The notes: generated from the letters alone by a model not told the origin. DNA of 64,000 nucleotides from DYFT01 sp041695085 (GCA_041695085.1 JBGFRO010000041.1:1-64000); one strand, 5' to 3'. Shown: positions 24,212-33,933, numbered from the stretch's first letter. Made by a program: numbers and translations.

Positions 24212-27160
24212 TCAGAGACTCAGCGAGAGGCTGAAGATCCATGTGCGCGGAATCGGCACCGTCGACCAATCAAATCCACGGACGAGCGTGCTCTGTGAAG
24301 CGGCATTCACTTCCGGATCGTAGCCGCTGTAGTTGTCGAATGAAAGAAGATTGCGGCCCGTCAATTTCACCTGAACGCTGCGGAGACCCAGTCCTTTCGT
24401 AAATTCGTTATCCAGCATGTAGCCAACCGACAGTTCACGCAATTTGATGAAGGAGCCATCCTCAACATACTCCTCAAACACCGTGCGGCGATTGTTGAAA
24501 TACCCCACAGGAAGTTCTCCACGCAGCTCTTTCTCGTACTCCTTTCCATTCCCAAACGCCGGTGTTTCCAGAATACGGCGTGTGAAGTTGAAGACATCTT
24601 GACCCAGCATGCCGTCAAACTGAATCAGCACACTGAAGTTTTTGAGGACCTGAAATTCGTTTGTGAAGGCAAGTATGAACTCCGGTTGCGGATCACCAAG
24701 GATCTGGGCCACCGGATCACGCTGTGGACGTCCCAGCGCATCGAGCCTCAGCGTTCCATCTGGATTGCGCAGGTACTTCGGTCCGTAAAACACACCAAGC
24801 GGCTCCCCTTCCTGCACACGAGCAATGCCGAAGCTGTTCGGAGCCGCGAAAGGGGGTCCGTACAACTTCGTTACCCTATTCTTGTTCTGCGAAACGACAA
24901 ATGTACTAATCCATTGTAGGTCGTCGTCATTCCACACGATTCCCTTCAGCAACACCTCAAAACCCTTGTTTTCCAATTCACCTACGTTATCCAGAATACC
25001 CGAGAATCCGGTCGACGGAGGCAGAGTTCGTCGAAGGAGCAGCTCTTTCACTTGCTTATCATAGTACGTCGCCTCTACATTGATGCGATCATTGAACAGA
25101 CCGAAGTCGGCGCCAACCTCGATTTCGGTCATCCGTTCTGGTTTCAGTTTCTGATTGCCGAGCAGCGTGGAGTTGACGAGCCCCGGTCGATTACTGTTGC
25201 TCTGCTGGACATACACGGAGAAGCGGTCGTAGGTACCTGCCGGTTGACCGCCGGACTGTCCCCAAGCAACGCGGAACTTGAAGCGATTGAGGGTGCTGCC
25301 GAATGTTGCTTTCCAAAATTCTTCGCTGGAGATGACATACGAGAGACTTGCTTTGGGGAATAATTGGAACCGATTGTCTTCCCCGAACGTGGACGCTCCA
25401 TCCACCCGAAGCGCGCCGGTCAAAAAGAGCCGGTCTCGAAATCCCACCGTTTCCTGAATGAAGGAGCCATAAATGACTCGCTTTTCGCGAAATTCTGCCG
25501 CAGTGGCGGTTGCTCCCGAACTCAGAATGGTCGCCACGGGGATGAGATCCCGCACCGACGCATTGATCATTGTTCCCTCATGGTACGAGTGACTCAACCC
25601 CGCCGCGGTCGTAAAACCAAACTCATCCACAGCATACGTGTGTGTGGCGGTGATGTCGTTGTTCACCAACAGGGCGTCTTGCGTCGCTTGTTGAGAAAAC
25701 CCGGTCACGTAGCCTGCCGAGGACCCGATCGGTATCTGTCTGTTTGCGTTCTCGCGATATTGATCGTATCCGATACGGTATTCAAGGCTCAGGCGAGTCA
25801 GCGGTGTTGCCACGAATTGTAAGCTGCCGATGAATCGATTGACGCGAAGCGGGGCTTTCCAAGTATTCATCACTTCAAGCTGATTTGCGAAAGCCGCAAA
25901 CGGCGGGGTCGGATATTTCCCCTCGGCGTTGGGACGAAGATCGAACCAGTTGGGCTGGAATGCAAAATTTGTGATCACACCTTCGCCGCCGACGATCCCC
26001 CCATTCGGCACGCGGTTTGTGTAGGAATAGATGTAGTTCGCTCCTACTGCCAGCTTCAACCAACCGGTAACAAACTGGTCGATATTCGCACGGAAGCTCA
26101 CTTTCTCGTGATCCATCGCGTTCACGATGCCCTGTTCCGAATTCTGGGTGACCGAGAGATAATACTTCGTCGCCTCGTTGCCGCCTGACATAGCAAGATG
26201 GTTTTCATATTGATAGGCAGTGCGGAAAATATCGTCCTGATAATCGCGGCGCGTGACCAATCTTCTCGTCGGATCGGAAGGGGGTTTGTCGTACTCATAC
26301 ATATTCACCTCATACTTCTTGCGGATGTTGCTCACTCCGCCTTGCGTCCGAAACGTGATGCGCGGTGCCCCAAGCTGTCCACGCTTCGTGAAAATCTGAA
26401 TGACGCCATTGTTCGCTCGTGATCCATACAGCGCGGCAGCGGCAGCTCCTTTCACCACCTCAATACGCTCGACATCATTCGGATTGAGGTCGGCAATACG
26501 GTTACCGACATATCCACCGAGGTTCACCAGTTCATTCGAGCTATTGTCAACAATGACGCCGTCCACGATATAGAGCGGCTCTGCGCTGGCTGATATGGTC
26601 GATGTGCCGCGAAGCCGAACCGTGACGCCGCCTCCGGGAGTGCCAGAATTTTGCTGAACTTGAGCACCCGGAATTTTTCCGACGAGGGCTGCGTCGATCG
26701 TCGGTGCATAGGCCTCAGCCACCCGGCTGCCGGTCAGCGTTGCGACGGCGTTTCCAAGTCTTTCTTTCTCCGTTGCAGTGCCGGTTCCGGTGACGACGAT
26801 CTCTTGAATCTGAAGAAGATCCTCTTCGAGGGTCACGATACCGAGTTCCACAATCGCTTGTGTGCCCAGCTGGACATCGATGGTTCGAGCCTTATAACCG
26901 ACGAATGAATGCGCGATGCGATATGTGCCGGGGGCGAGAGTCACAAGAATGCTGTACTTCCCGTCCTTGTCGGCGGATGCTCCAAGAGTCGTTCCCCGAA
27001 TTGTGATGTTCGCTCCGATAAGCGCTTCCCCTGTCTTCGCGTCGGTCACCGTACCTGTAATCGTATAGGTACGTGGACCCTCCTGCGCGAAGGACATGTG
27101 AATAAGAAACGCACATAACAGCATTCCTCTACCACCTCTGAGACTAGAGAGAAGATCCAT
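24212..27160 (-). CDS. SusC/RagA-family TonB-dependent outer-membrane transporter
   Basis: Outer-membrane receptor of 982 residues: signal peptide (about 1-25), carboxypeptidase-like beta-sandwich domain (ITGTVTDAKTGEALIGANITIRG...), TonB box region (IQEIVVTGTGT), plug domain with the SusC signature PLYIVDGVIVDN and VEVVKGAAAAALYGSRANNGV-like segment, then a 22-strand-type barrel ending in WIFSLSLSL. Works with the SusD encoded directly downstream to import a glycan or peptide by TonB energy. Start ATG at 27160 with AAGGAG at good spacing, and a clear promoter at 27234-27262. Confidence 0.95.
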   Translation of the reverse strand: MDLLSSLRGGRGMLLCAFLIHMSFAQEGPRTYTITGTVTDAKTGEALIGANITIRGTTLGASADKDGKYSILVTLAPGTYRIAHSFVGYKARTIDVQLGTQAIVELGIVTLEEDLLQIQEIVVTGTGTATEKERLGNAVATLTGSRVAEAYAPTIDAALVGKIPGAQVQQNSGTPGGGVTVRLRGTSTISASAEPLYIVDGVIVDNSSNELVNLGGYVGNRIADLNPNDVERIEVVKGAAAAALYGSRANNGVIQIFTKRGQLGAPRITFRTQGGVSNIRKKYEVNMYEYDKPPSDPTRRLVTRRDYQDDIFRTAYQYENHLAMSGGNEATKYYLSVTQNSEQGIVNAMDHEKVSFRANIDQFVTGWLKLAVGANYIYSYTNRVPNGGIVGGEGVITNFAFQPNWFDLRPNAEGKYPTPPFAAFANQLEVMNTWKAPLRVNRFIGSLQFVATPLTRLSLEYRIGYDQYRENANRQIPIGSSAGYVTGFSQQATQDALLVNNDITATHTYAVDEFGFTTAAGLSHSYHEGTMINASVRDLIPVATILSSGATATAAEFREKRVIYGSFIQETVGFRDRLFLTGALRVDGASTFGEDNRFQLFPKASLSYVISSEEFWKATFGSTLNRFKFRVAWGQSGGQPAGTYDRFSVYVQQSNSNRPGLVNSTLLGNQKLKPERMTEIEVGADFGLFNDRINVEATYYDKQVKELLLRRTLPPSTGFSGILDNVGELENKGFEVLLKGIVWNDDDLQWISTFVVSQNKNRVTKLYGPPFAAPNSFGIARVQEGEPLGVFYGPKYLRNPDGTLRLDALGRPQRDPVAQILGDPQPEFILAFTNEFQVLKNFSVLIQFDGMLGQDVFNFTRRILETPAFGNGKEYEKELRGELPVGYFNNRRTVFEEYVEDGSFIKLRELSVGYMLDNEFTKGLGLRSVQVKLTGRNLLSFDNYSGYDPEVNAASQSTLVRGFDWSTVPIPRTWIFSLSLSL

Positions 27161-27233
27161 AACGGCTCCTTAAACAGATGATATTTTAGGTGTGAATGAA
27201 TGGTGTGGATGGAAACTTCACAAGGGCTGAGTG

Positions 27234-27262
27234 AATTTAGGGGTTCGCCTCACCAAAGTCAA
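27234..27262 (-). promoter_or_regulatory. Putative susC promoter
   Basis: TTGACT (27262-27257) and TAAATT (27239-27234), 17-base spacer, on the minus strand. The predicted start is about 67 bases before the susC ATG. It lies between the deacetylase stop codon and susC, so the Sus pair can be transcribed independently. Confidence 0.65.
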
Positions 27263-27264
27263 AC

Positions 27265-27295
27265 CGTCATGCCGATCCGGATTTCGGCTCAATCT
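27265..27295 (+). repeat. REP-like hairpin variant upstream of susC
   Basis: CGTCAT, GCCGA, an eight-base loop, TCGGC, TC, AATCT follows the same CGTCAT-stem-loop-stem-AATCT plan as the REP units at 123-149. It overlaps the stop codon of the deacetylase gene and ends 3 bases before the susC -35 box. Confidence 0.5.
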
Positions 27296-28320
27296 CCCGC
27301 AATCCAGTGCAGCACACCGTTCGTGACGAATTCATAACCATTATCGCCGCGCCTCACGAAGGCATACGAGAGAACCCGCCTCGAATCGGAAAAGAAGCGT
27401 TTGATATGATCTCTTAACGAGAATGAAAGCCGGCCTTTCGGATTCGACGTCTTCACTTCGGCCGGATGGAGGGCGTAGTGGTATCCATCCCGATCAGCCG
27501 ACACAGCTAGAACGTGAAGTCCCTCCAGCGCTTGAGGAGAATCAACAACAAATTCCACAACACTCGCCTGCGCTCCATCAGGTGTGATAACGCGAAGCAG
27601 CGGACGGTAATTACCCGCCTCGAGTACGTATCGCTGAAAGAACTCGATCGGTTTGTCGCTGGTGATGAGCATGCGCGGAATCAGCTGCGAGTTACCATCC
27701 CAATATCCGGGATTCACCGTGTAGAGAAAGGAGTACGCACCTGCCGTTTTGACGAGCGATGCTGAATCGTAGTGCCCGAATGGAAACGCGAAGCTTGTTA
27801 TTGGCGGATGAGTCGGCACAACCTCCTGAAGAATCTGTCTGGAAACAACGATTGAAGCGTCGAGCTCATCCGGTACGGAAGGAAGGCTTCGATGATCGAA
27901 CCCGTGGACGCCTATTCGATGCCCCCAGCGGTGGAGTTGCAGCAAATCATTCTCGTTCATCCACCGGTTTCCCTCCTCTTTTAACCGTGCCGGAATGATG
28001 AAGAAGAGTCCTCGAAATCCATACCGGGACATCGTTTCTGCTGCCCGGAGTTGATCCTTCCTGCCGTCGTCGAACGTAATGATCACCCGACGATTCCCGG
28101 AGTTACCGACCTCGTCTGCCTCCTCCGGAAAGATGGTTTCGACCCTCTGGCTCTTGAGAAAATCCAGCATCTCTTCAAAGCGCGCATAGGATTCGACGAG
28201 CGTACCACTCAACGCTACGGTATCTTCGCTGAAACCGTGGTAACACAGCACCGGTGTCTGGGATTGCACCTCGGCGCCGAGAAACAGCGAAACAACCATC
28301 CAAGAATTCCACTTCATCAT
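27289..28320 (-). CDS. Secreted polysaccharide deacetylase-like protein (CE4)
   Basis: NodB-homology protein of 343 residues with a signal peptide. The NodB motifs are visible: VLCYHGF, TFDDG (Asp84, Asp85), HGFDH (His139, His143), and FAFPFGHYD. This metal-binding set is that of deacetylases acting on N-acetylated glycans. The C-terminal 110 residues form an additional domain I do not recognise. It lies between the GH18-like gene (62 bases upstream) and the susC promoter. Confidence 0.85.
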   Translation of the reverse strand: MMKWNSWMVVSLFLGAEVQSQTPVLCYHGFSEDTVALSGTLVESYARFEEMLDFLKSQRVETIFPEEADEVGNSGNRRVIITFDDGRKDQLRAAETMSRYGFRGLFFIIPARLKEEGNRWMNENDLLQLHRWGHRIGVHGFDHRSLPSVPDELDASIVVSRQILQEVVPTHPPITSFAFPFGHYDSASLVKTAGAYSFLYTVNPGYWDGNSQLIPRMLITSDKPIEFFQRYVLEAGNYRPLLRVITPDGAQASVVEFVVDSPQALEGLHVLAVSADRDGYHYALHPAEVKTSNPKGRLSFSLRDHIKRFFSDSRRVLSYAFVRRGDNGYEFVTNGVLHWIAGD

Positions 28321-28382
28321 CGCATTCTCCCCATCAGTCGTGACAGAAGTGTTTGTTGTTCACGATGCGCCACCTGCAAAAC

Positions 28383-29459
28383 TCAATACCTAAAGCTCTG
28401 GATTCGCTCCCACAATCCCTGATCCTCTCCTCCCGATACCCACATATTCACCGCTCGTACCTTATATTTTTTCAGAAGATCAAGCTTTGCGTCCAGACTT
28501 CGCAGATCGTTGTCGCTGAAGATCCACTCATACAATCCACCTCGTTCAAAGTAACCGTAAAGCACCTTCTGCTTCTCATCCCACTGGAGCGGATCTCCAC
28601 CATATTGCTCAAGCAGCGATGCAACTTCACTGCTTGAGATACCCCGACTCCATGACCTCGCGTTTTGATAGTATAACGCCGTGTCCGCCACAGTATAGTA
28701 ATGCGAGCCACTCATGGTAATTCCCAGACTCAGTTTTTGCGGGGGGACGTATTTCAGGAAGTATTTCAGCACCTCCTCCAGCCAAGGCAAACCTTGAGAC
28801 GGGCCGGGGGTGGTCCGACGCGTGTGCTGGCCATAGGACATGATCTTGATGAAATCCGCAATCTCGCCCAATGCCCTCAAGTCGTAGCCGCCGCGCCATT
28901 CTTCCATCATCCATTTGGTGTACGTGTTGGGTCCTGCGGACTCCTCGGCCCGGTGAACAGCGCAAACACTGATCTTATATCCTTCCTTCCTCAGCACTGC
29001 GGCCGCTTCCCGGCAGAACGACGTAAAGGCATCCCGGTCGTCGACGTGAACGTTTTCAAAGTCGATCTGCATCCCATAGAGTCCGTATCTTCGACATATT
29101 TCAAGCATCGAGGCGATGACGCGTTCCTTTACCTGTTTGTTATGAACAATCCCGCGCACCCAATCGCGCTCGAAAAGTCCTTTGGCGGGATTCATATTCT
29201 TGATCTGAGGCATGACCTTCACGTTACGCTCTCTTGCAAGCTTCACAAGTCTGGGCTCCAACTCTCCATACACCACCCCCGACCCGTCGACAATGAACGG
29301 TTCGGGCAACACGAGTGTGACACGTTCAATATTCTTCTTGAATGCTTCAAAAGCAGCAGGACGGTAGGCGAAGTGAAACTCCACCTCCTGCTGGGCGATG
29401 AGCAAAAACGGAAAGAACAAGGAAAAAGCGAGAGAAAACATCGAACGATGACGTCTCAT
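28383..29459 (-). CDS. Secreted GH18-like glycoside hydrolase
   Basis: TIM-barrel protein of 358 residues with a signal peptide (about 1-22). The barrel strand bearing the GH18 acid is GMQIDFENV, with Asp133 and Glu135; the first two aspartates of the full DxxDxDxE motif are replaced (Tyr128, Gln131). IKIMSYGQH, LSLGITMSG and AVNMWVSGG mark later strands as in GH18 chitinase/spore-cortex-type enzymes. The catalytic Glu is retained, so hydrolysis of a GlcNAc-containing polymer is possible. First gene of the minus-strand group that continues with the deacetylase and SusCD. Confidence 0.8.
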   Translation of the reverse strand: MRRHRSMFSLAFSLFFPFLLIAQQEVEFHFAYRPAAFEAFKKNIERVTLVLPEPFIVDGSGVVYGELEPRLVKLARERNVKVMPQIKNMNPAKGLFERDWVRGIVHNKQVKERVIASMLEICRRYGLYGMQIDFENVHVDDRDAFTSFCREAAAVLRKEGYKISVCAVHRAEESAGPNTYTKWMMEEWRGGYDLRALGEIADFIKIMSYGQHTRRTTPGPSQGLPWLEEVLKYFLKYVPPQKLSLGITMSGSHYYTVADTALYYQNARSWSRGISSSEVASLLEQYGGDPLQWDEKQKVLYGYFERGGLYEWIFSDNDLRSLDAKLDLLKKYKVRAVNMWVSGGEDQGLWERIQSFRY

Positions 29460-29905
29460 AGCGGGCTCCTTCGAATGAGGGGGGACGTGAAGGAACGAAC
29501 TGCCGGCACGTCAAGTTACTGAATCGAATCAGGCTGGAGAAGATAGAGAGAGAAGTCGGCAGTCGATCTGGAATTTGAAGTGCTGCGTCAAAGTACATCT
29601 CTCGCGTCCAAAGAGCAAGAAGAGATTTGACGAATCAAAAAAGCTTGCTTTAATCCTTCTTCCCTGTTACATTTTTTTATTGGTCATGGCGATGTTTCCT
29701 TTCTGAGGTTTCATGTTTCAAAAGCTAGCTTTAAGGATATTCATCGCCATTTTCTTTTTCAAGTGCAGAGGTGAACGTCACGACCCGCAACGCGAGAATC
29801 CTCCCGCTTGCTCCACCTCAGTTGTAACGACTCTCTCAATCGGACTTAAGGTCAACTAAACCTGGGACAAACTCCAATGCGTGAAAAAATCCTTCTATTT
29901 TCGTG
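29460..29905. other. Divergent spacer of 446 bases between GH18-like gene and nadC
   Basis: No gene found. It must contain promoters for both directions, but I could not find a pair matching the 17-base-spaced -35/-10 boxes seen elsewhere in the window. AT-rich stretches at 29635-29690 and 29700-29760 are the likeliest places. Confidence 0.5.
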
Positions 29906-30754
29906 ATGACCGCCGAAGACGAAAAGCTGGTGAACATTTTGAGGACATCTCTCCAAGAGGACATTGGAGACGGTGATATTACCACAAATTGGACGGTCGA
30001 TGCAAATATTTCCCTCACCGGCCGTTTTGTCTGCAAGGAACCAGGGATTGTCGCTGGTTTGGACATCGCGCGGCAAATCTACTTGCTTCTTGATGAACGC
30101 ACCCTGTTGACTCCTCTCATCCCCGATGGCGCACGGGTAGACGGCGGTACCTGTATCGCACGCGTCCGGGGTTCCGGCAGGATTCTTCTTTCAGCCGAAC
30201 GCGTGGTGCTAAACTTTTTGCAGCGGATGTCCGGGATTGCCACGCTGACGCGTGCTTATGTAGACGAAGTACGAGGAACGAACGCCTCAATCCTGGATAC
30301 CAGAAAAACAGTTCCGGGCCTCCGCATCGTGGATAAACTTGCAGTCGTCATCGGAGGAGGTAGGAATCATCGCTTCGGTCTCTACGATGCAGTGCTTATC
30401 AAGGAAAATCACATTGCAGCCGCGGGGGGCTTGGAGAAGGCTATAGAACGAGTACGGCAGTGCGATGAAAAGAATCGTCCTATCTGCGTCGAAGCAAAGA
30501 ATCTTGACGAGGTTCGGCGCGCTCTTACAGCGGGAGCCGGATACATTCTTCTCGACAACATGACAGTTTCAGAGATTCGCTCGGCTGTCGAGCTCGTCGG
30601 AGGAAGGGTACCTCTGGAGGCCTCGGGAAGCATCAGCCTTGCGAACGTGCGAACCGTGGCCGAGACAGGTGTCGATTATATTTCTGTGGGAGCTCTTACT
30701 CACTCTCCTAAGGCATTGGACATAAGCTTCCTCATTGAATCTTCGAACGGCTGA
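29906..30754 (+). CDS. nadC: Nicotinate-nucleotide diphosphorylase (carboxylating)
   Basis: Quinolinate phosphoribosyltransferase, giving nicotinate mononucleotide in de novo NAD synthesis. Diagnostic segments: EDIGDGDITT, LNFLQRMSGIAT, DTRKTVPGLR, GGGRNHRFGL, LIKENHI, VEAKNLDE and LLDNM, with EASGSI near the end. The 282-residue size is standard. Start is the ATG at 29906 or the GTG one codon earlier; neither has a clear ribosome site. First gene of the nadC-nadA-nadB run; nadA starts 11 bases after its stop. Confidence 0.96.
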   Translation: MTAEDEKLVNILRTSLQEDIGDGDITTNWTVDANISLTGRFVCKEPGIVAGLDIARQIYLLLDERTLLTPLIPDGARVDGGTCIARVRGSGRILLSAERVVLNFLQRMSGIATLTRAYVDEVRGTNASILDTRKTVPGLRIVDKLAVVIGGGRNHRFGLYDAVLIKENHIAAAGGLEKAIERVRQCDEKNRPICVEAKNLDEVRRALTAGAGYILLDNMTVSEIRSAVELVGGRVPLEASGSISLANVRTVAETGVDYISVGALTHSPKALDISFLIESSNG

Positions 30755-30765
30755 GAACGGCGAAT

Positions 30766-31806
30766 ATGCCCACGGACAGAGTCTACAAAGAATTGGAAGC
30801 AAAGCTGCACAATGTGGTGCCGGACGCTGAATTACGGTACAAGGCGGAGCTCGCGAATGAAATCTTGCTGCTCAAGAAAGAAAGAAATGCCCTCATTCTG
30901 GCACACAACTACATGGAACCCGCTCTGTTTCATTCGATTCCAGACGTTACCGGAGATTCTCTCGAGCTCGCCCGTGCGGCGGCAAGAACTGAAAAAGACA
31001 TCATTGTCTTTTGTGGCGTCAAATTCATGGCCGAGACCGCGAAAATCCTCAACCCAACGAAGACGGTTCTTCTTCCCTCCATCAAGGCAGGCTGCTCACT
31101 CGCTGACGGGATTACTGCCAACGATGTTCGACAGTTGAGATCCGCCTACCCCCAGGCCCCCGTTGTTTCCTACGTGAATACTTCTGCGGAAGTCAAGGCA
31201 GAGTCGGACATCTGTTGCACCTCGGGCAATGCTGCAGCGGTGGTACGGTCGCTTAAAGCAGAGACCGTTATTTTCGTTCCGGACGAATATCTTGCGAGGA
31301 ATGTAGCAGCGGAAACGGGCAAGACGATTATTTTCCCTTCGCTCGTGGGGACCTCGAAAGAGGCCCGGGATGCGGCGAACCTTATCGGATGGCGCGGCAG
31401 ATGCGAGGTCCACGAGAAGTTTACTGTTCAGGATGTCATCGATGTGCGCCGTCAATTCCCTGACGTATTTATTCTCGCTCACCCCGAGTGTAGTCCCGAA
31501 GTCGTGGAAGCCGCAGATTTTTCCGGCAGCACGTCGGTCATGATTCGGTGCGTTCAAGAAGCCGATGCACCCCGGTACCTTCTTCTCACAGAATGCTCCA
31601 TGGCAGACAATATAGCAGCATCAAATCCGGAAAAAGAAATGCTGCGCCTTTGCAGCGTTCGTTGTCCGCACATGAATCAGATCACGCTTGAAGAGACTCT
31701 AAACGCCCTTCGGTTCGGACAGTTCGAGATTACGGTTCCGGAATCCATCCAACGGCGTGCCCGCAAAGCCCTGGAACGAATGCTCGCCGTCAATCCATCT
31801 GACTGA
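30766..31806 (+). CDS. nadA: Quinolinate synthase
   Basis: [4Fe-4S] enzyme condensing iminoaspartate with dihydroxyacetone phosphate. Likely cluster ligands are Cys110 (IKAGC), Cys242 (AHPEC) and Cys300 (VRCPHMNQI). Substrate motifs LAHNYMEP, VTGDSLELAR, YVNTSAEVKA and TSGNA are present. The 346-residue length fits. It lies in an operon between nadC (11 bases) and nadB (66 bases). The oxygen-sensitive cluster suits an organism living at low oxygen or protecting the enzyme. Confidence 0.96.
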   Translation: MPTDRVYKELEAKLHNVVPDAELRYKAELANEILLLKKERNALILAHNYMEPALFHSIPDVTGDSLELARAAARTEKDIIVFCGVKFMAETAKILNPTKTVLLPSIKAGCSLADGITANDVRQLRSAYPQAPVVSYVNTSAEVKAESDICCTSGNAAAVVRSLKAETVIFVPDEYLARNVAAETGKTIIFPSLVGTSKEARDAANLIGWRGRCEVHEKFTVQDVIDVRRQFPDVFILAHPECSPEVVEAADFSGSTSVMIRCVQEADAPRYLLLTECSMADNIAASNPEKEMLRLCSVRCPHMNQITLEETLNALRFGQFEITVPESIQRRARKALERMLAVNPSD

Positions 31807-31872
31807 CTCTTCACTTTTGATATCGTGATTGAGTAACCCAACCACTTCACGTCTTACGCTTAACTCATTCCT

Positions 31873-33450
31873 ATGCCTCATCCCGACTGTGTCGAAACCG
31901 ACGTCCTGATCATCGGATGCGGGATTGCCGGTGCCGTCGCTGCGCTTAAGCTGGCCGAGGCAGGTATACAAGCCACAGTCGTGACCCGCGCCTCCAGGGC
32001 TGAAGAGTCTGCAACGTACTACGCTCAAGGCGGAATCGTGTACGAAGGCCTCGAAGACTCCCCCGAACTTCTGGTCGAAGATATCCTCCGTGCGGGCGCA
32101 GGGCTATGCAGGCGCAAAGCGGTCGAAGTCATGGTGCGGGAGGGGCCGAAGCTCGTGAGGCAAATCCTTCTTGAAAAGCTCGACGTTCCTTTTGATCGCT
32201 CACAGAGCGACGAATTCTCTCTTGTACGTGAAGGGGGGCATTCGCTCGACCGGATCCTCCACAGCGCCGACATGACGGGGAGCCGGATCGAGACGCGGCT
32301 TCTGGAGGAACTCCGCAGCCACCGGAACGTCCAACTCCTTCCGTCTCACACAGCTGTCGACCTTCTCACTCCAGCTCACCATTCTCTCAACCGCCTTGAA
32401 ATGTACGAACCGCTCTCCTGCGTCGGGGCCTACCTTCTCAACCAGACTACGGGGAGAGTCCTACGGTGCCTCGCGAGAAAGACGATTCTTGCGACGGGCG
32501 GGCTGGGGCAGATTTTTCTCAGAACCACCAATCCCCCCGGGGCACGAGGGGACGGGCTATCGATGGCCTACCGTGCTGGGGCGAGGGTTATGAACTGCGA
32601 GTTTGTTCAATTCCACCCAACGGCCTTTTACAAAGAGCACGCTCCTTGTTTCCTCATTTCGGAAGCTGTACGCGGAGCTGGTGCGCGACTTGTAGCGGAA
32701 AATGGGGAACCGTTTATGCACAAGTACGACCCTGAGTGGAAAGACCTTGCGCCGCGTGACGTTGTTTCGAGGGGCATCTACCATGAAATGCTCTTGCGCA
32801 CCGTGCCTAACGTGTTTCTCGACCTCGCCTCTGCTCTTCCCGTCTCCGAGATCCGCCGGCGTTTTCCTTGGATTTACGAGCAGTGCCAAACATACGGGGT
32901 GGACATCACGCATGAATTGGTTCCGGTCGTCCCGGCCGCGCACTATTCTTGCGGCGGCGTGTGGGTAGATGAATGGGGGAACACCTCAGTCCGCGAATTA
33001 TACGCAATCGGAGAAGTGGCGTGTACCGGTGTGCACGGAGCGAACCGGCTTGCAAGCACTTCTCTTCTGGAAGGACTGGTCTGGGGGGCTCGATCGGCTG
33101 AACACATCCACCTTACGCTCAAAGAAGCGAGGGAGCCGAGGCCTGAGGAAATCCCGCCTTGGGAAGAAACCGGCACAGAGCCGCCTGATACGGCACTGAT
33201 CAGTCAGGACATAAGCGTCATCAAACACACCATGTGGAACTACGTGGGTCTTGTGCGTTCCAGCCCGAGGCTTCAGCGTGCGATTCGAGAGCTGCGCCAT
33301 CTGGAATTCGAAATTGAAAGCTTTTACCGGGCGGTGGGTCTTACCGATGCACTTGTTGGCCTCCGGAATGCGGTTCGGGCTGCTCTTATTGTGGCGCTCT
33401 CCGCTTGGGAGAACAAGCGGAGCGTTGGATGCCACTATCGGATCTCGTAG
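31873..33450 (+). CDS. nadB: L-aspartate oxidase
   Basis: FAD enzyme oxidising aspartate to iminoaspartate for NadA. The N-terminal FAD motif is VLIIGCGIAGAVAALKLAEAG; FQFHPTAFY, the DVVSRGIYHE-type segment, AAHYSCGGVWVD and TGVHGANRLASTSLLEGLVWG are family hallmarks shared with fumarate reductase flavoproteins. At 525 residues it is complete with the C-terminal helical domain. Third gene of the NAD operon. A weak hairpin at 33469-33487 separates it from the converging atpC. Confidence 0.95.
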   Translation: MPHPDCVETDVLIIGCGIAGAVAALKLAEAGIQATVVTRASRAEESATYYAQGGIVYEGLEDSPELLVEDILRAGAGLCRRKAVEVMVREGPKLVRQILLEKLDVPFDRSQSDEFSLVREGGHSLDRILHSADMTGSRIETRLLEELRSHRNVQLLPSHTAVDLLTPAHHSLNRLEMYEPLSCVGAYLLNQTTGRVLRCLARKTILATGGLGQIFLRTTNPPGARGDGLSMAYRAGARVMNCEFVQFHPTAFYKEHAPCFLISEAVRGAGARLVAENGEPFMHKYDPEWKDLAPRDVVSRGIYHEMLLRTVPNVFLDLASALPVSEIRRRFPWIYEQCQTYGVDITHELVPVVPAAHYSCGGVWVDEWGNTSVRELYAIGEVACTGVHGANRLASTSLLEGLVWGARSAEHIHLTLKEAREPRPEEIPPWEETGTEPPDTALISQDISVIKHTMWNYVGLVRSSPRLQRAIRELRHLEFEIESFYRAVGLTDALVGLRNAVRAALIVALSAWENKRSVGCHYRIS

Positions 33451-33468
33451 AAAGCCCTGTCTGTAAAC

Positions 33469-33487
33469 CCACGGAACTCCTCCGTGG
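33469..33487. terminator. Small hairpin between converging nadB and atpC
   Basis: CCACGGA (33469-33475) and TCCGTGG (33481-33487) form a perfect 7-bp stem with loop ACTCC. It lies 18 bases after the nadB stop and 32 bases from the atpC stop. No T tract follows on either strand, so it would be a weak or factor-dependent stop. Confidence 0.4.
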
Positions 33488-33519
33488 ATTCTGCAGAAGA
33501 TGTGCAAGTCCACCTTCTG

Positions 33520-33930
33520 TTAGGCTCGTTCAGCCACCTTCAATCGGTTCAGCGCCCTTTGAAGGGCGAGCCGAGCACGATCAAGATCGGTCTCAACTTT
33601 TTTCTCTGCGAGCCGCTTCTGCGCACGATCGCGAGCAGCCCGAGCGCGTGAAATGTCGATCTCGTCGGCCCGTTCCGCCGTTTCTGCCAGCATAACGACC
33701 TTGTTGTCGCGCACTTCAACAAATCCCCCGCTCGTCGCGTACCGAAACTCTTTCCCTTCGGCATCCACCACCTTCACTTCACCGATGGCAATATTCGAAA
33801 GGAGGGGTGCGTGGCTGTGCAAGACCTGGAATCCGCCAACGACGCCGGGGGCGCTGAAGCTCGTTACCAAACCGCGGAAGGTGATTTTTCTCGGCGTCAC
33901 TATTTCAAGCTGAAACGTCTTCTCACTCAT
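33520..33930 (-). CDS. atpC: F1F0 ATP synthase subunit epsilon
   Basis: Central-stalk subunit of 136 residues. The N-terminal beta-sandwich is clear (FQLEIVTPRKITFRG...SFSAPGVVGGFQVLHSHAPLLSNI) and is followed by the helical hairpin rich in Arg, Ala and Lys that can inhibit the enzyme. It follows atpD after 3 bases. The other ATP synthase genes are not in this window, so the atpD-atpC pair is separated from the main operon, the arrangement known from Chlorobi. Confidence 0.94.
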   Translation of the reverse strand: MSEKTFQLEIVTPRKITFRGLVTSFSAPGVVGGFQVLHSHAPLLSNIAIGEVKVVDAEGKEFRYATSGGFVEVRDNKVVMLAETAERADEIDISRARAARDRAQKRLAEKKVETDLDRARLALQRALNRLKVAERA

Positions 33931-33933
33931 CGT

